From assembly GCA_900538575.1 (NCBI GenBank), contig UPZA01000004.1, positions 124,001-188,000 on the forward strand: a DNA stretch of 64,000 nucleotides, in the 5' to 3' direction. The translations under genes were made by a program, and so were the position numbers. The notes under the pieces are model-generated. The model had not been told where the DNA came from and made no database searches. It saw only the letters and a list, made by a program, of their open reading frames with translations. Shown piece after piece: positions 8,285-16,605 of the stretch. Position 1 is the first letter of the stretch; each line of letters opens with the position of its first letter. The DNA is from an uncultured Ruminococcus sp. (GTDB lineage Bacteria; Bacillota; Clostridia; Oscillospirales; Ruminococcaceae).

Positions 8285-8313
8285 ATTTTAACACTGCCAT
8301 ACTGATTTGTCAA
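8285..8313 (-). promoter_or_regulatory. Promoter of the zur-znuA-znuB operon
   Basis: On the minus strand TTGACA (8313-8308) and TAAAAT (8290-8285) are 17 bases apart, followed at once by the Fur-type box. Confidence 0.75.
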
Positions 8314-8331
8314 GTATTTCAGATAATTTTT

Positions 8332-8367
8332 AAAAAGCGGTACCGAATATAAATTCGGTACCGCTTT
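8332..8367 (-). terminator. Intrinsic terminator after the GH9 gene
   Basis: A 16-bp perfect stem (core AGCGGTACCGAAT) with a four-base loop ends in T runs in both directions. It lies 19 bases past the GH9 stop. Confidence 0.85.
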
Positions 8368-8385
8368 TATATTAATCATTAAATA

Positions 8386-11097
8386 CTATTTTCCAAGCTG
8401 CGATTCCCCTACAATCATCGCAACATAATTCATAAGCAAAAGACTGTCTGAAGTATTTATTACCCCGTCCTTAACACAATCAGCATTAGCTATTCCAACG
8501 TCGCTTAGCTTATTTTCCCCGCTGCTTAAAATATACATATTAAGCGCGACAACGTCCGAAACATTAATAAAACCGTCTACGTTTACATCTCCGTATATAG
8601 TTGGGCTTACCGACGGTACGGTGGTATCAGGTTTTTCCTGCGTTGAAACAGAAGTAGTTACAGGCATCGTAGTAACGCTTGTTACAGCGGACTGCGTACT
8701 GCTGTAAACGCATGTGATTGAATCAACAGTAAGTTTATTCTGCTCTCCCCACCAATAGCCAATCTGAAATACGCCGTCCTCCTGAATATAATCCTGAACA
8801 GACTTAACGTCAAACTCAATTGTTCCGGACGAACCGGAGACGCTCTGCTTGCCGTTAAGATCAAGCCAGTTATCATTGTTATTCGTAACCGATATGCCTC
8901 CGCCGATTGAAGGTGTTCCTATATTACCCGACGCAGATATTTTTACAATAAATTTTTCAGCTTTTGAGCCAGAAGGGAGTAAGTCTGAAATTTCTACCTG
9001 CAAAATTTTTTCCGTATCGCTTGTGTAATCAAGTAATTTATTAACAGTAACAGTTTTATCAGAAGATGACGGAATTGTAGTAGTTGTTGTTATAGTTGTT
9101 TCTACGGTAGCGGTTTCTGTTGTAGTTGCTGTTGAAGTTGTTGTCGCTTTAGTCGTGACCGCTGTTGTTACAACAGCCGAATCATCAGTATAAATACACG
9201 TTACAGATTCTATATTGACCGTATTCTGCTCTCCCCACCAATAACCAATCTGAAAAACTCCGTTCTCTTGGATATGATCCTGAATAGATTTAACATCAAA
9301 TTCTATTGTTCCTGTTGAACCGGAAATTTTTTGCGTTCCGTCAAGGTCGAGCCAATAATCATCATTATTTGTAACATTGATTCCACCGCTTATTGAAGGA
9401 CTGCCTATATTTCCGCTGGCTGAGAGCTTAACGATGAATTTCTCCGCTTTTGCTCCCGATGGCAGCAGATCAGAAATCTTAATCTGAAGTATATTTTCAG
9501 TATCGCTTGAATAATCAAGTTTCTTATTGACATCCACTACTTTTGTGCCGGAAGTAGGATCCGGTACAACCGAGGTTGAAACGGTGGTAGTGGTAGTAGC
9601 TTCAGTTGTTGTCAAAATCGTTGTTGCGGAAGTAGTAACAGTCGTTACAGGCGCTGTAGTGGTAGGATTGACAGTTGATTCAGTGCCCGGTACAACCGAA
9701 TCAACAGACTGTCCGGAACCATACTCAAGATAAAGACCTGCAAGCGCTCCTACAAAAGCCGCGTTATAGTCAAGGGCTACCTCTGTATATTTATAAGCGT
9801 CAGTATAATCTGAAAAATTATCGCTCTGATCCGGTCCTCCAACTAAAGCTCCGGCAAGAATATATTTATGCTCTCTTGAATCATTTTCCTTCAAATATGT
9901 ATTTAATCCGGAGGAAGCTCTGTGATGAGGATGAGAAACAGAATTATTGCTATAGCCTACCATATAGCAGTTTCCTGAATTATTACCGCCGAAAAGATAT
10001 TCCATCTGGCTATTCGCCCATGTTTTATATGTTGAAGTATTATTGTACTTATCGTAAACAAGACCGACAAGCTGCTGTGCCGTATTGTATCTTGCCGATC
10101 CCCAGTTATCGCGGCAAGCATAACCCTGAGACGTATTATAACCGTTTTTCAATTCATTTATATTAGCAGCAACCCTGTCCCATTCGTTTGCATAAATCGC
10201 GTTTACCGCCGGCCATACGCTGTCCCAGCAAAGCGGATAATTTGTCGTATAAGCCCAGTTTGACTGACTGATATAGTCTGCACAATCCGATTTATATGAA
10301 GAATTGTTTGTAGCCTTATAAAGAATTACAGAAGCTAATGCAAGATCGTCCAGATAGCTTGTTCCTTGATAATATGACTGGGACTGATGATTTGCCTTAT
10401 TATTATTTTTTGCAAATTCATAAAGCGCCTTAGCATATGTAAGATCCTCGCTGTTTTTAAAGTTAATATAATTCATAGCAAGAGCGGCGGCCGTTTCAGC
10501 TACTACGTCAGTGCAAGGATTACTTGCAGTAGCAAAATATGCAGGTCTTGCAATAGTCTGATTTTCAGGAGATTCCCATATAGCATGATCGGTATCTCCG
10601 TCTCCTACCTGATAGCAGAAGGCTTGAACGCTTGAACCGTTCATAACCGTACATCTCTTGAAATAATCGCAAAAATAATCAGTTATCGTCTGAAGATGCG
10701 ACGCCTGACCAGTTCTGGTATACGCGTCCTTAAATTCATAATACCCCCAGCCTAACATTGTTGCAGAATAGGCAGCCGGTAAACCGAACTTTACATGATC
10801 GCCCGCATCATGAAAGCCTCCGCTTAAATCCATCGTGCCGTAAGGAGTAGAAACGCTTGAGTCATAGGTATGACAGTCGTCTCGCCAACTGAACTGTGAG
10901 GTTTCCCCTACTTCAGAACCGCACATATTTGCATCATATAAATACAAAGAATATTGCAGCGCCTTAGCGTAATTAACGTTGTATGCGGCGTCAGCATGAT
11001 CGTTTTCAGCAGACATAGGCGCCGCTAAAGCGGTAACGGCAACGGCTGCACAAGTAGCCGCCGCTTTGAACCTTTTTAAAAGCTTTGAACCTATCAT
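8386..11097 (-). CDS. Secreted GH9 cellulase with duplicated C-terminal modules and dockerin
   Basis: A 903-residue cellulosomal endoglucanase. Residues 1-30 are a signal peptide. The GH9 domain spans about 38-460, with the catalytic-base motif D-A-G-D (97-100), H-P-H-H-R-A-S (389-395) and the acid Glu439 in T-E-V-A-L-D-Y-N. A Thr-rich linker leads to two copies of a beta-rich module (about 519-640 and 682-800) repeated with a 162-residue period; each has a Y-W-W-G-E-Q segment and probably binds carbohydrate, family not assigned. Another Thr-rich linker precedes the dockerin (about 836-900) with two calcium loops (G-D-V-N-V-D-G and A-D-C-V-K-D-G). AGGAGAG precedes the ATG. Monocistronic, with its own terminator and unusual upstream direct repeats. 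Confidence 0.93.
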   Translation of the reverse strand: MIGSKLLKRFKAAATCAAVAVTALAAPMSAENDHADAAYNVNYAKALQYSLYLYDANMCGSEVGETSQFSWRDDCHTYDSSVSTPYGTMDLSGGFHDAGDHVKFGLPAAYSATMLGWGYYEFKDAYTRTGQASHLQTITDYFCDYFKRCTVMNGSSVQAFCYQVGDGDTDHAIWESPENQTIARPAYFATASNPCTDVVAETAAALAMNYINFKNSEDLTYAKALYEFAKNNNKANHQSQSYYQGTSYLDDLALASVILYKATNNSSYKSDCADYISQSNWAYTTNYPLCWDSVWPAVNAIYANEWDRVAANINELKNGYNTSQGYACRDNWGSARYNTAQQLVGLVYDKYNNTSTYKTWANSQMEYLFGGNNSGNCYMVGYSNNSVSHPHHRASSGLNTYLKENDSREHKYILAGALVGGPDQSDNFSDYTDAYKYTEVALDYNAAFVGALAGLYLEYGSGQSVDSVVPGTESTVNPTTTAPVTTVTTSATTILTTTEATTTTTVSTSVVPDPTSGTKVVDVNKKLDYSSDTENILQIKISDLLPSGAKAEKFIVKLSASGNIGSPSISGGINVTNNDDYWLDLDGTQKISGSTGTIEFDVKSIQDHIQENGVFQIGYWWGEQNTVNIESVTCIYTDDSAVVTTAVTTKATTTSTATTTETATVETTITTTTTIPSSSDKTVTVNKLLDYTSDTEKILQVEISDLLPSGSKAEKFIVKISASGNIGTPSIGGGISVTNNNDNWLDLNGKQSVSGSSGTIEFDVKSVQDYIQEDGVFQIGYWWGEQNKLTVDSITCVYSSTQSAVTSVTTMPVTTSVSTQEKPDTTVPSVSPTIYGDVNVDGFINVSDVVALNMYILSSGENKLSDVGIANADCVKDGVINTSDSLLLMNYVAMIVGESQLGK
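8695..9540 (-). repeat. Intragenic tandem duplication of a carbohydrate-binding-like module
   Basis: The stretch 8695-9054 and the stretch 9181-9540 are clearly similar at the DNA level and in frame, offset by 486 bases (162 codons). Thr codons of the linker separate them. Confidence 0.8.
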
Positions 11098-11181
11098 TTA
11101 ATAATCTCTCCTATAAAAATATTATATTATAAACGTACTATTTAATTATACAAAATATATAAAAGCTATTTTTGGATAAAT

Positions 11182-11211
11182 TATGAACAAACTATGAACA
11201 ATTTATGAACA
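11182..11211 (-). promoter_or_regulatory. Triple 11-bp-spaced direct repeat upstream of the GH9 gene
   Basis: The 8-mer TATGAACA (TGTTCATA on the gene strand) occurs three times exactly, at 11182, 11193 and 11204. Spacing of one helical turn and the TTYAYA core resemble binding sites of PhoB/PhoP-type (OmpR-family) response regulators. The nearest -10 (TATAAT, minus strand near 11145) has no recognisable -35, as expected for an activated promoter. Confidence 0.6.
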
Positions 11212-11226
11212 TAGGTATTAATGCAC

Positions 11227-11264
11227 AAAAAACTCTCCCTTTTTATAGTAAATAGGGAGAGTTA
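11227..11264 (-). terminator. Intrinsic terminator after amt
   Basis: AACTCTCCCT pairs with AGGGAGAGTT, followed on the minus strand by TTTTTTG, about 40 bases past the amt stop. Confidence 0.85.
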
Positions 11265-11301
11265 GGCAAAAATCAGAAAATTTTTCAGTTTCTATATTAA
11301 T

Positions 11302-13041
11302 TTATTTAATATCATCTTCACCCTGAAGAGCGTCATATCCTACCTCACCGGTTCTGATTTTAACAACATTTTCAACGTCAAAAATGAATATCTTGCCGTC
11401 GCCGATATTACCGGTATATAAAGCCGCCTTAGCCGCGTTTACGACTGTTTCAACCGGCACCTTAGATACAACCACCTCGGCTTTAACCTTAGGCAGAAGC
11501 TGCACATCGTCGCGTTCAACTCCACGGTAATATGACTTCTGACCCTTCTGCGTGCCGTATCCCATTACGTTAGTAATCGTAATGCCCCTGACATCAATCG
11601 CATTCAGAGCGTTCTTAAGAGATTCAAGCTTTTCCGGCTTACATATAATCGAGAGCTTTGTAAGCTTGCTGTTTTCACCGGCAGACGAACCGGATTTTAT
11701 TGAAACAGGAACCGCCTTAGACATAGGAACTGATCCGGTTACATCTACTCCTGCTTTAGCTCCCTGCTTCTGAATTTCCTTAATACTTGCCGCCGACGGC
11801 ATAAAATCGGCATAGCTTGACGGAAGATTATGCTCGGTTGCGTCCATTCCGAGAATCTCCTCCTCTGCGGAAGCTCTGAGACCCATTGTTTTCTTGATAA
11901 CTGTAAATGTAACGATCATGGTAACTGCAACCCATGCGGCAACACAGACAACGCCAAGCGCCTGAGTGCCTAAAAGCTTTAACCCGCCGCCGTAGAACAA
12001 GCCTTTGTCAGTTGTAGAACCGTCGGCTAAAAGACCGACTGCAAGAGTACCGAAGGCGCCGTTTACGCAATGTACTCCGACAGCTCCGACAGGATCGTCT
12101 ATTTTAAGAACCTTATCAATAAATTCTACTCCGAGAACAATAAGAATGCCGGCAACGGCGCCTATAATTGCCGCTCCTATCGGACTTACTGCGTCGCATC
12201 CAGCCGTAATAGCCACCAATCCTGCCAGAGAACCGTTCAAGGACATTGATACATCCGGTTTACCGTATTTTATCCATGTAAACGCCATAGTTACGCAAGT
12301 GGCTATAGCGGCAGCCAAATTCGTGTTTACGAATACTTTTCCGGCAAGAGCAATGCTGTCGCCTTCCATTGAAACCGTGGAAGCTCCGTTAAAGCCGAAC
12401 CAGCAGAACCATAAAATAAAGCATCCCAATGCGCCCAATGTCAAGGAATGTCCCGGAATAGCCTTCGGTTTGCCGTCCTTACCGTACTTGCCGATACGCG
12501 GTCCCAATATTGCAGCGCCCACAAGAGCGGCCACACCGCCGGTCATATGTACTGCCGTTGAACCGGCAAAATCGTGGAATCCCATTTCGGAAAGCCAGCC
12601 GCCGCCCCAGATCCAATGAGCTTCAATCGGGTAAACAATCGCACTGATAACTGCGCTGTATACAAGATAAGCGGCAAACTTAGTTCTTTCCGCCATAGCG
12701 CCTGAAACGATTGTCGCGGCAGTAGCACAGAAAACAGTTTGAAATATAAAAAATGCAAAAAACGGAACTCCGTCCGGAAGCATGCCGTTTCCATAATTAG
12801 CTTCAGACGCAATACCATGATATCCTCCTATAAAGGAGCCTGCGCCGAACATCAATCCGAAGCCGAGTATCCAGAAAATAGGAGTACCCAAACAAAAATC
12901 CATAAGATTTTTCATAATTATATTTCCGGCGTTCTTTGCCCTTGTAAAACCTGTTTCTACCATTGCAAAGCCTGCCTGCATAAAGAAAACCAACGCGGCT
13001 CCTAACAGTACCCAAATGGTATTTACTGATGAAAATTCCAT
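11302..13041 (-). CDS. amt: Ammonium transporter fused to a P-II signal domain (Amt-GlnB)
   Basis: A 579-residue fusion. Residues 1-400 are a complete Amt channel with about 11 hydrophobic helices and the conserved D-F-A-G-S-T-A-V-H segment of the pore. After a linker, residues about 460-575 form a P-II protein with the T-loop G-Q-K-S-Y-Y-R-G and the L-P-K-V-K-A-E strand and B-loop T-G-N-I-G-D-G-K-I. P-II normally plugs Amt when nitrogen is plentiful, so the fused domain probably gates its own channel. I chose ATG at 13041 because AAGGATG lies 7 bases before it; two upstream in-frame ATGs lack this. Divergent from the glutamate synthase operon; its leader carries an intrinsic terminator. Confidence 0.93.
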   Translation of the reverse strand: MEFSSVNTIWVLLGAALVFFMQAGFAMVETGFTRAKNAGNIIMKNLMDFCLGTPIFWILGFGLMFGAGSFIGGYHGIASEANYGNGMLPDGVPFFAFFIFQTVFCATAATIVSGAMAERTKFAAYLVYSAVISAIVYPIEAHWIWGGGWLSEMGFHDFAGSTAVHMTGGVAALVGAAILGPRIGKYGKDGKPKAIPGHSLTLGALGCFILWFCWFGFNGASTVSMEGDSIALAGKVFVNTNLAAAIATCVTMAFTWIKYGKPDVSMSLNGSLAGLVAITAGCDAVSPIGAAIIGAVAGILIVLGVEFIDKVLKIDDPVGAVGVHCVNGAFGTLAVGLLADGSTTDKGLFYGGGLKLLGTQALGVVCVAAWVAVTMIVTFTVIKKTMGLRASAEEEILGMDATEHNLPSSYADFMPSAASIKEIQKQGAKAGVDVTGSVPMSKAVPVSIKSGSSAGENSKLTKLSIICKPEKLESLKNALNAIDVRGITITNVMGYGTQKGQKSYYRGVERDDVQLLPKVKAEVVVSKVPVETVVNAAKAALYTGNIGDGKIFIFDVENVVKIRTGEVGYDALQGEDDIK

Positions 13042-13070
13042 AAAAATCATCCTTCCCATATTATCATCGG

Positions 13071-13088
13071 AAAACCGTAAACGGTTTT
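13071..13088 (-). promoter_or_regulatory. Second hairpin in the amt leader
   Basis: AAAACCG and CGGTTTT pair around TTTA about 30 bases before the amt start codon, near the ribosome site. Function unknown. Confidence 0.4.
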
Positions 13089-13143
13089 AAGCGGCACAAT
13101 CGGTCATGATCGGTACCTAATCAGCCGAAAAGCCTTTAATAAA

Positions 13144-13187
13144 CAAAAAAGGTGCTGTGAGCACGATCTCATGCCCACAGCACCTTT
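13144..13187 (-). terminator. Intrinsic terminator within the amt leader (attenuator)
   Basis: On the minus strand AAAGGTGCTGTG pairs with CACAGCACCTTTTTT, and the loop folds further (GCATG with CGTGC). The hairpin begins about 10 bases after the expected transcription start, so most transcripts would stop here unless something prevents folding. Confidence 0.75.
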
Positions 13188-13202
13188 GCTGTCTGTAGCT
13201 TT

Positions 13203-13231
13203 AGTATATACCAAAATGATTATCTTGTCAA
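13203..13231 (-). promoter_or_regulatory. Promoter of amt
   Basis: On the minus strand TTGACA (13231-13226) and TATACT (13208-13203) are 17 bases apart, giving a leader of about 155 bases. Confidence 0.8.
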
Positions 13232-13378
13232 GAACTTTTTTACAAAAAATTTTCAATTTCTTTCTTCATTCCGTAAAGACACATTATATTCATACGAAAT
13301 TTTTTATTGAATTTCAGCTTTAAAAATAATAGATAAAAAGTTCCTGTAATTTATTCTTAATTTTTTTGAGAAAAGTAC

Positions 13379-13407
13379 TTGACAATAATAAAAAAAAAGT
13401 GTATTAT
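13379..13407 (+). promoter_or_regulatory. Promoter of the glutamate synthase operon
   Basis: TTGACA (13379-13384) and TATTAT (13402-13407) are 17 bases apart. Transcription would begin near 13414. Confidence 0.75.
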
Positions 13408-13413
13408 ATATGA

Positions 13414-13480
13414 CAGAGAGAACAAAGGTGTTCATCAGTATTGCGGATATTGTCTGCGGTGCTTATGAGCGCCTTTTTTT
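13414..13480 (+). ncRNA. Leader RNA with intrinsic terminator before the glutamate synthase genes
   Basis: The transcript begins GACAGAGAGAACAAAGGTG. GGTGTTCAT (13427-13435) can pair over nine positions with ATGAGCGCC (13465-13473), enclosing a small GCGGA/TCTGC hairpin; alternatively GGTGCT and AGCGCC form a short hairpin. Both end at a run of seven T. A terminator this early implies regulated read-through (attenuation). The first 20 bases share GACAG and CAAAGGTG with the amt leader. No known riboswitch was recognised. Confidence 0.55.
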
Positions 13481-13534
13481 GTTTTGCAGACATTTCTGTT
13501 AAAAATACAGTTTCATTCAAGGAGGAACAGTTTT

Positions 13535-14626
13535 ATGTTAAGAGAAGGGGAAGTCAGGATTCCTTCCGGATGCGCTATTTCCGGTATCTTTTCTAAAAAA
13601 GGCAAAACGCTCAACGGCCGTTCAATTATTGAATCCATAGCAACAATGCACGACCGTTCAAACGGTCTTGGCGGCGGCTTTGCGGGTTACGGAATTTATC
13701 CTCAATATAAGGACGCGTATGCGTTTCATATATTTTATGACAACACAAGCGCAAAGCTTGCATGTGAAAAATTTATAGATAAGCATTTTGACGTTATCAA
13801 CCTTTCTAAAATACCAACAAAAAAAATTGCGGCTATAATGAACGAGCCGATTATTATGAGATATTTTGTAAAGCCGCTTCCGAACAGGCTAAAGGAATCT
13901 CAGCTTGACGAAAATGAATTTACGGTAAAATGTGTTATTAAGATAAACACTACCATAAACGGAGCATATGTGTTTTCCAGCGGAAAGAATATGGGAATTT
14001 TCAAAGCCGTCGGTTATCCTGAGGATGTCGGAGAATTTTACAGATTAGACGAATATGAAGGCTACTGCTGGACTGCTCACGGAAGATATCCTACAAACAC
14101 CCCAGGCTGGTGGGGCGGCGCTCACCCGTTTGCGATGCTCGATTTGTCCATAGTTCATAACGGCGAAATATCCTCTTATGACGCTAACAGAAGATTTATT
14201 GAAATGTTCGGATATAAATGCACCCTGCTTACGGACACTGAGGTTATTACATATATTATTGATTATCTTCACAGACGGCTCGGTTTTTCATTCAAAGAGG
14301 TTTCTGAAATTATCGCCGCACCGTTTTGGGATACAATCGAATCTATGAAGCCTGAGGACAGAGAAAGACTGACGTATTTCAGAAACGCTTTCTCCAGTAT
14401 GCTTATAACCGGACCGTTTTCTATAATGGTAGGATTCGACGGCGGTCTAATGGCTTTAAACGATAGATTAAAGCTGCGCTCCATGGTGGTGGGAGAAAAG
14501 GACGATATGGTCTATATTGCCAGCGAGGAATGCGCTATAAGAGTTATAGAGCCAGAGCTTGATAAAATTTGGTCTCCAAGAGGCGGAGAGCCTGTTATTG
14601 TTACTTTAGAGGAGGGACTCCAATAA
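13535..14626 (+). CDS. Glutamate synthase, glutamine amidotransferase subunit (split GltB)
   Basis: A 363-residue class-II glutamine amidotransferase, the part of glutamate synthase that frees ammonia from glutamine. Conserved elements are Cys13 in S-G-C-A-I-S-G (nucleophile, probably exposed after removal of a short propeptide), H-G-R-Y-P-T-N, H-N-G-E-I and T-D-T-E-V. The archaeal-type enzyme keeps this domain as a separate chain. I chose the ATG at 13535 because AGGAGG lies upstream; the frame is open further back, into the leader terminator. It ends TAATG, sharing one base with the next gene, first of a five-gene operon. Confidence 0.9.
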   Translation: MLREGEVRIPSGCAISGIFSKKGKTLNGRSIIESIATMHDRSNGLGGGFAGYGIYPQYKDAYAFHIFYDNTSAKLACEKFIDKHFDVINLSKIPTKKIAAIMNEPIIMRYFVKPLPNRLKESQLDENEFTVKCVIKINTTINGAYVFSSGKNMGIFKAVGYPEDVGEFYRLDEYEGYCWTAHGRYPTNTPGWWGGAHPFAMLDLSIVHNGEISSYDANRRFIEMFGYKCTLLTDTEVITYIIDYLHRRLGFSFKEVSEIIAAPFWDTIESMKPEDRERLTYFRNAFSSMLITGPFSIMVGFDGGLMALNDRLKLRSMVVGEKDDMVYIASEECAIRVIEPELDKIWSPRGGEPVIVTLEEGLQ

Positions 14627-16125
14627 TGGATTATCAGTATCCGGAATTCGAAGTTGTACGCAATGCTGACAGATGCATCGGCTGCCGGGCATGTGAAAGG
14701 CAGTGTGCAAACGAAGTTCATTACTATGACGCGGACTTAGGCAAAATGATGTGCGACGATTCAAAATGCGTAAACTGTCAGAGATGCGTTACCATTTGTC
14801 CGACAAGGGCTTTGAAGATTATAAAATCCGACAACACCTTCAGAGAAAACGCTAACTGGACTATGGAAAATATAAAAGAAATATATAAACAGGCGGAATC
14901 AGGCGGCGTACTTCTTTCGTCCATGGGCAATCCTAAACCGCTTCCCGTTTATTGGGATAAAATTCTCATCAATGCGTCTCAGGTAACTAACCCGTCTATA
15001 GATCCGCTGAGAGAGCCTATGGAAACTAAAACATTTCTGGGCCAGAAGCCTTCGTCGGTGGTTAGAGATGAAAATGGTAATATCATCAATAATTTAACTA
15101 GCCAGCTTAAGCTTGAAGTGCCTATTATGTTCTCCGCTATGTCTTTCGGTTCCATAAGTAAAAACGCCCATGAAAGTCTTGCAAGGGCAGCAGCGGAGCT
15201 CGGTACATACTACAATACCGGCGAGGGCGGTCTTCATAAGGACTTTTATCAATACGGACCGAACACAATAGTTCAGGTAGCGTCAGGACGTTTCGGAGTT
15301 CACAAGGAATATCTTGAAGCTGGCGCGGCAATTGAAATAAAAATGGGGCAGGGCGCAAAACCGGGCATAGGCGGACATCTGCCGGGTACTAAGACTGTAG
15401 GAGAAGTTTCAAGAACAAGAATGATCCCGGAAGGCTCCGACGCAATTTCTCCAGCTCCTCATCATGATATATATTCAATCGAGGATCTCAGACAGCTTGT
15501 ATTCTCTTTAAAAGAAGCTACAGAATATAAAAAGCCTGTAATTGTTAAAATAGCGGCAGTACATAACGTTGCCGCAATTGCCTCGGGAATAGCCAGAAGC
15601 GGCGCCGATATTATAGCCATCGACGGCTTTAGAGGCGGAACAGGAGCGGCTCCTACAAGAATCAGAGATAATGTAGGTATTCCCATAGAGCTTGCTCTTG
15701 CCAGCGTTGACGAACGTTTAAGGCAGGAAGGAATCAGAGGAAACGTATCTATAGTAGTGGGCGGAAGCATCAGAAATTCAGCTGATATCGTAAAAGCAAT
15801 CGCTCTTGGAGCAGATGCAGTTTACATTGGCACTGCGGCATGTATCGCTCTGGGCTGCCACCAATGCAGAGCATGTCACGAAGCAAAATGTAACTGGGGT
15901 ATTGCAACCCAGCGTCCGGATCTCGTAAAACGACTTAATCCCGATATTGGCTCCAGACGCCTTGTGAATCTTGTTTCGGCATGGGATCATGAAATAAAGG
16001 AAATGATGGGCGGTATGGGAATCAACTCAATAGAAAGTCTCAAGGGCAACAGGCTCATGCTCAGAGGCGTTGGTTTGAATGAAAAAGAGCTTGAAATTCT
16101 TGGAATAAAGCATGCAGGCGAATAA
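14626..16125 (+). CDS. Glutamate synthase, FMN/iron-sulfur central subunit (split GltB)
   Basis: A 499-residue protein. Residues about 15-65 hold two 4Fe-4S motifs (C-I-G-C-R-A-C-E-R-Q-C and C-V-N-C-Q-R-C-V-T-I-C-P). The rest is the FMN-binding barrel that makes glutamate from 2-oxoglutarate and ammonia, with G-E-G-G-L near 195, G-I-G-G-H-L-P-G-T-K, H-H-D-I-Y-S-I-E-D, D-G-F-R-G-G-T-G-A-A-P, and a late Cys cluster (C-H-Q-C-R-A-C-H-E-A-K-C) for a 3Fe-4S centre. GGAGG lies within the end of the previous gene. This is the ferredoxin-like archaeal architecture. Confidence 0.92.
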   Translation: MDYQYPEFEVVRNADRCIGCRACERQCANEVHYYDADLGKMMCDDSKCVNCQRCVTICPTRALKIIKSDNTFRENANWTMENIKEIYKQAESGGVLLSSMGNPKPLPVYWDKILINASQVTNPSIDPLREPMETKTFLGQKPSSVVRDENGNIINNLTSQLKLEVPIMFSAMSFGSISKNAHESLARAAAELGTYYNTGEGGLHKDFYQYGPNTIVQVASGRFGVHKEYLEAGAAIEIKMGQGAKPGIGGHLPGTKTVGEVSRTRMIPEGSDAISPAPHHDIYSIEDLRQLVFSLKEATEYKKPVIVKIAAVHNVAAIASGIARSGADIIAIDGFRGGTGAAPTRIRDNVGIPIELALASVDERLRQEGIRGNVSIVVGGSIRNSADIVKAIALGADAVYIGTAACIALGCHQCRACHEAKCNWGIATQRPDLVKRLNPDIGSRRLVNLVSAWDHEIKEMMGGMGINSIESLKGNRLMLRGVGLNEKELEILGIKHAGE

Positions 16126-16139
16126 GGAGGACTTGACCC

Positions 16140-16589
16140 ATGAAAAGAATTTACGTTAATGAAGAATGGTGTCTTGGCTGTCATCTATGCGAATACAACT
16201 GCGCTTTTGCAAATACAGCTTCCGCCGGAAAATCAAAGGCAAATGAAATGGCTAAGGCATTAAAGGGCAAAAAAATCTATCCGAAAATTCAGGTTGAGGA
16301 AAACGATGGAATCTATTTTGCGGTTTCCTGCCGCCATTGTACCGAGCCGCTATGCGTAAAGAGCTGTATCTCCGGAGCCTTAACCTTAAACGACGGTCTG
16401 ATTGAATTAGATCAGGACAAATGCGTCGGCTGCTATACCTGTATTCTCTCATGTCCCTACGGAGCTATAATGCCTGCCGATAACGGGCATGTTGCTCAGA
16501 AATGCGAACTTTGCACTAAAAACTCATGCGGCGCACCGGCTTGTGTCGCCGGATGTCCCAATAACGCCATTGTCTATGAAGAAAGATGA
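16140..16589 (+). CDS. Multi-cluster 4Fe-4S ferredoxin-type electron carrier
   Basis: A 149-residue soluble HycB/NuoI-like polyferredoxin with Cys clusters: C-L-G-C-H-L-C-E-Y-N-C (11-21), C-R-H-C-T-E-P-L-C-V-K-S-C (about 64-76), C-V-G-C-Y-T-C-I-L-S-C-P (about 96-106) and C-E-L-C with C-G-A-P-A-C-V-A-G-C-P. It probably passes electrons from the adjacent pyridine-nucleotide oxidoreductase to the synthase. AAGGAGG precedes it. Confidence 0.85.
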   Translation: MKRIYVNEEWCLGCHLCEYNCAFANTASAGKSKANEMAKALKGKKIYPKIQVEENDGIYFAVSCRHCTEPLCVKSCISGALTLNDGLIELDQDKCVGCYTCILSCPYGAIMPADNGHVAQKCELCTKNSCGAPACVAGCPNNAIVYEER

Positions 16590-16605
16590 TAAGAGGAGTG
16601 ATAAG

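Noticed and set aside
9675..10166. 163-codon open frame opposite the GH9 gene
   Set aside because: It is antisense to a clear catalytic domain, has no ribosome site, and its composition is odd (Tyr/Lys/Arg/Ser-rich).
12005..12619. 204-codon open frame opposite amt
   Set aside because: Antisense shadow of a conserved membrane channel; Pro/Ala/Thr-rich and without ribosome site.
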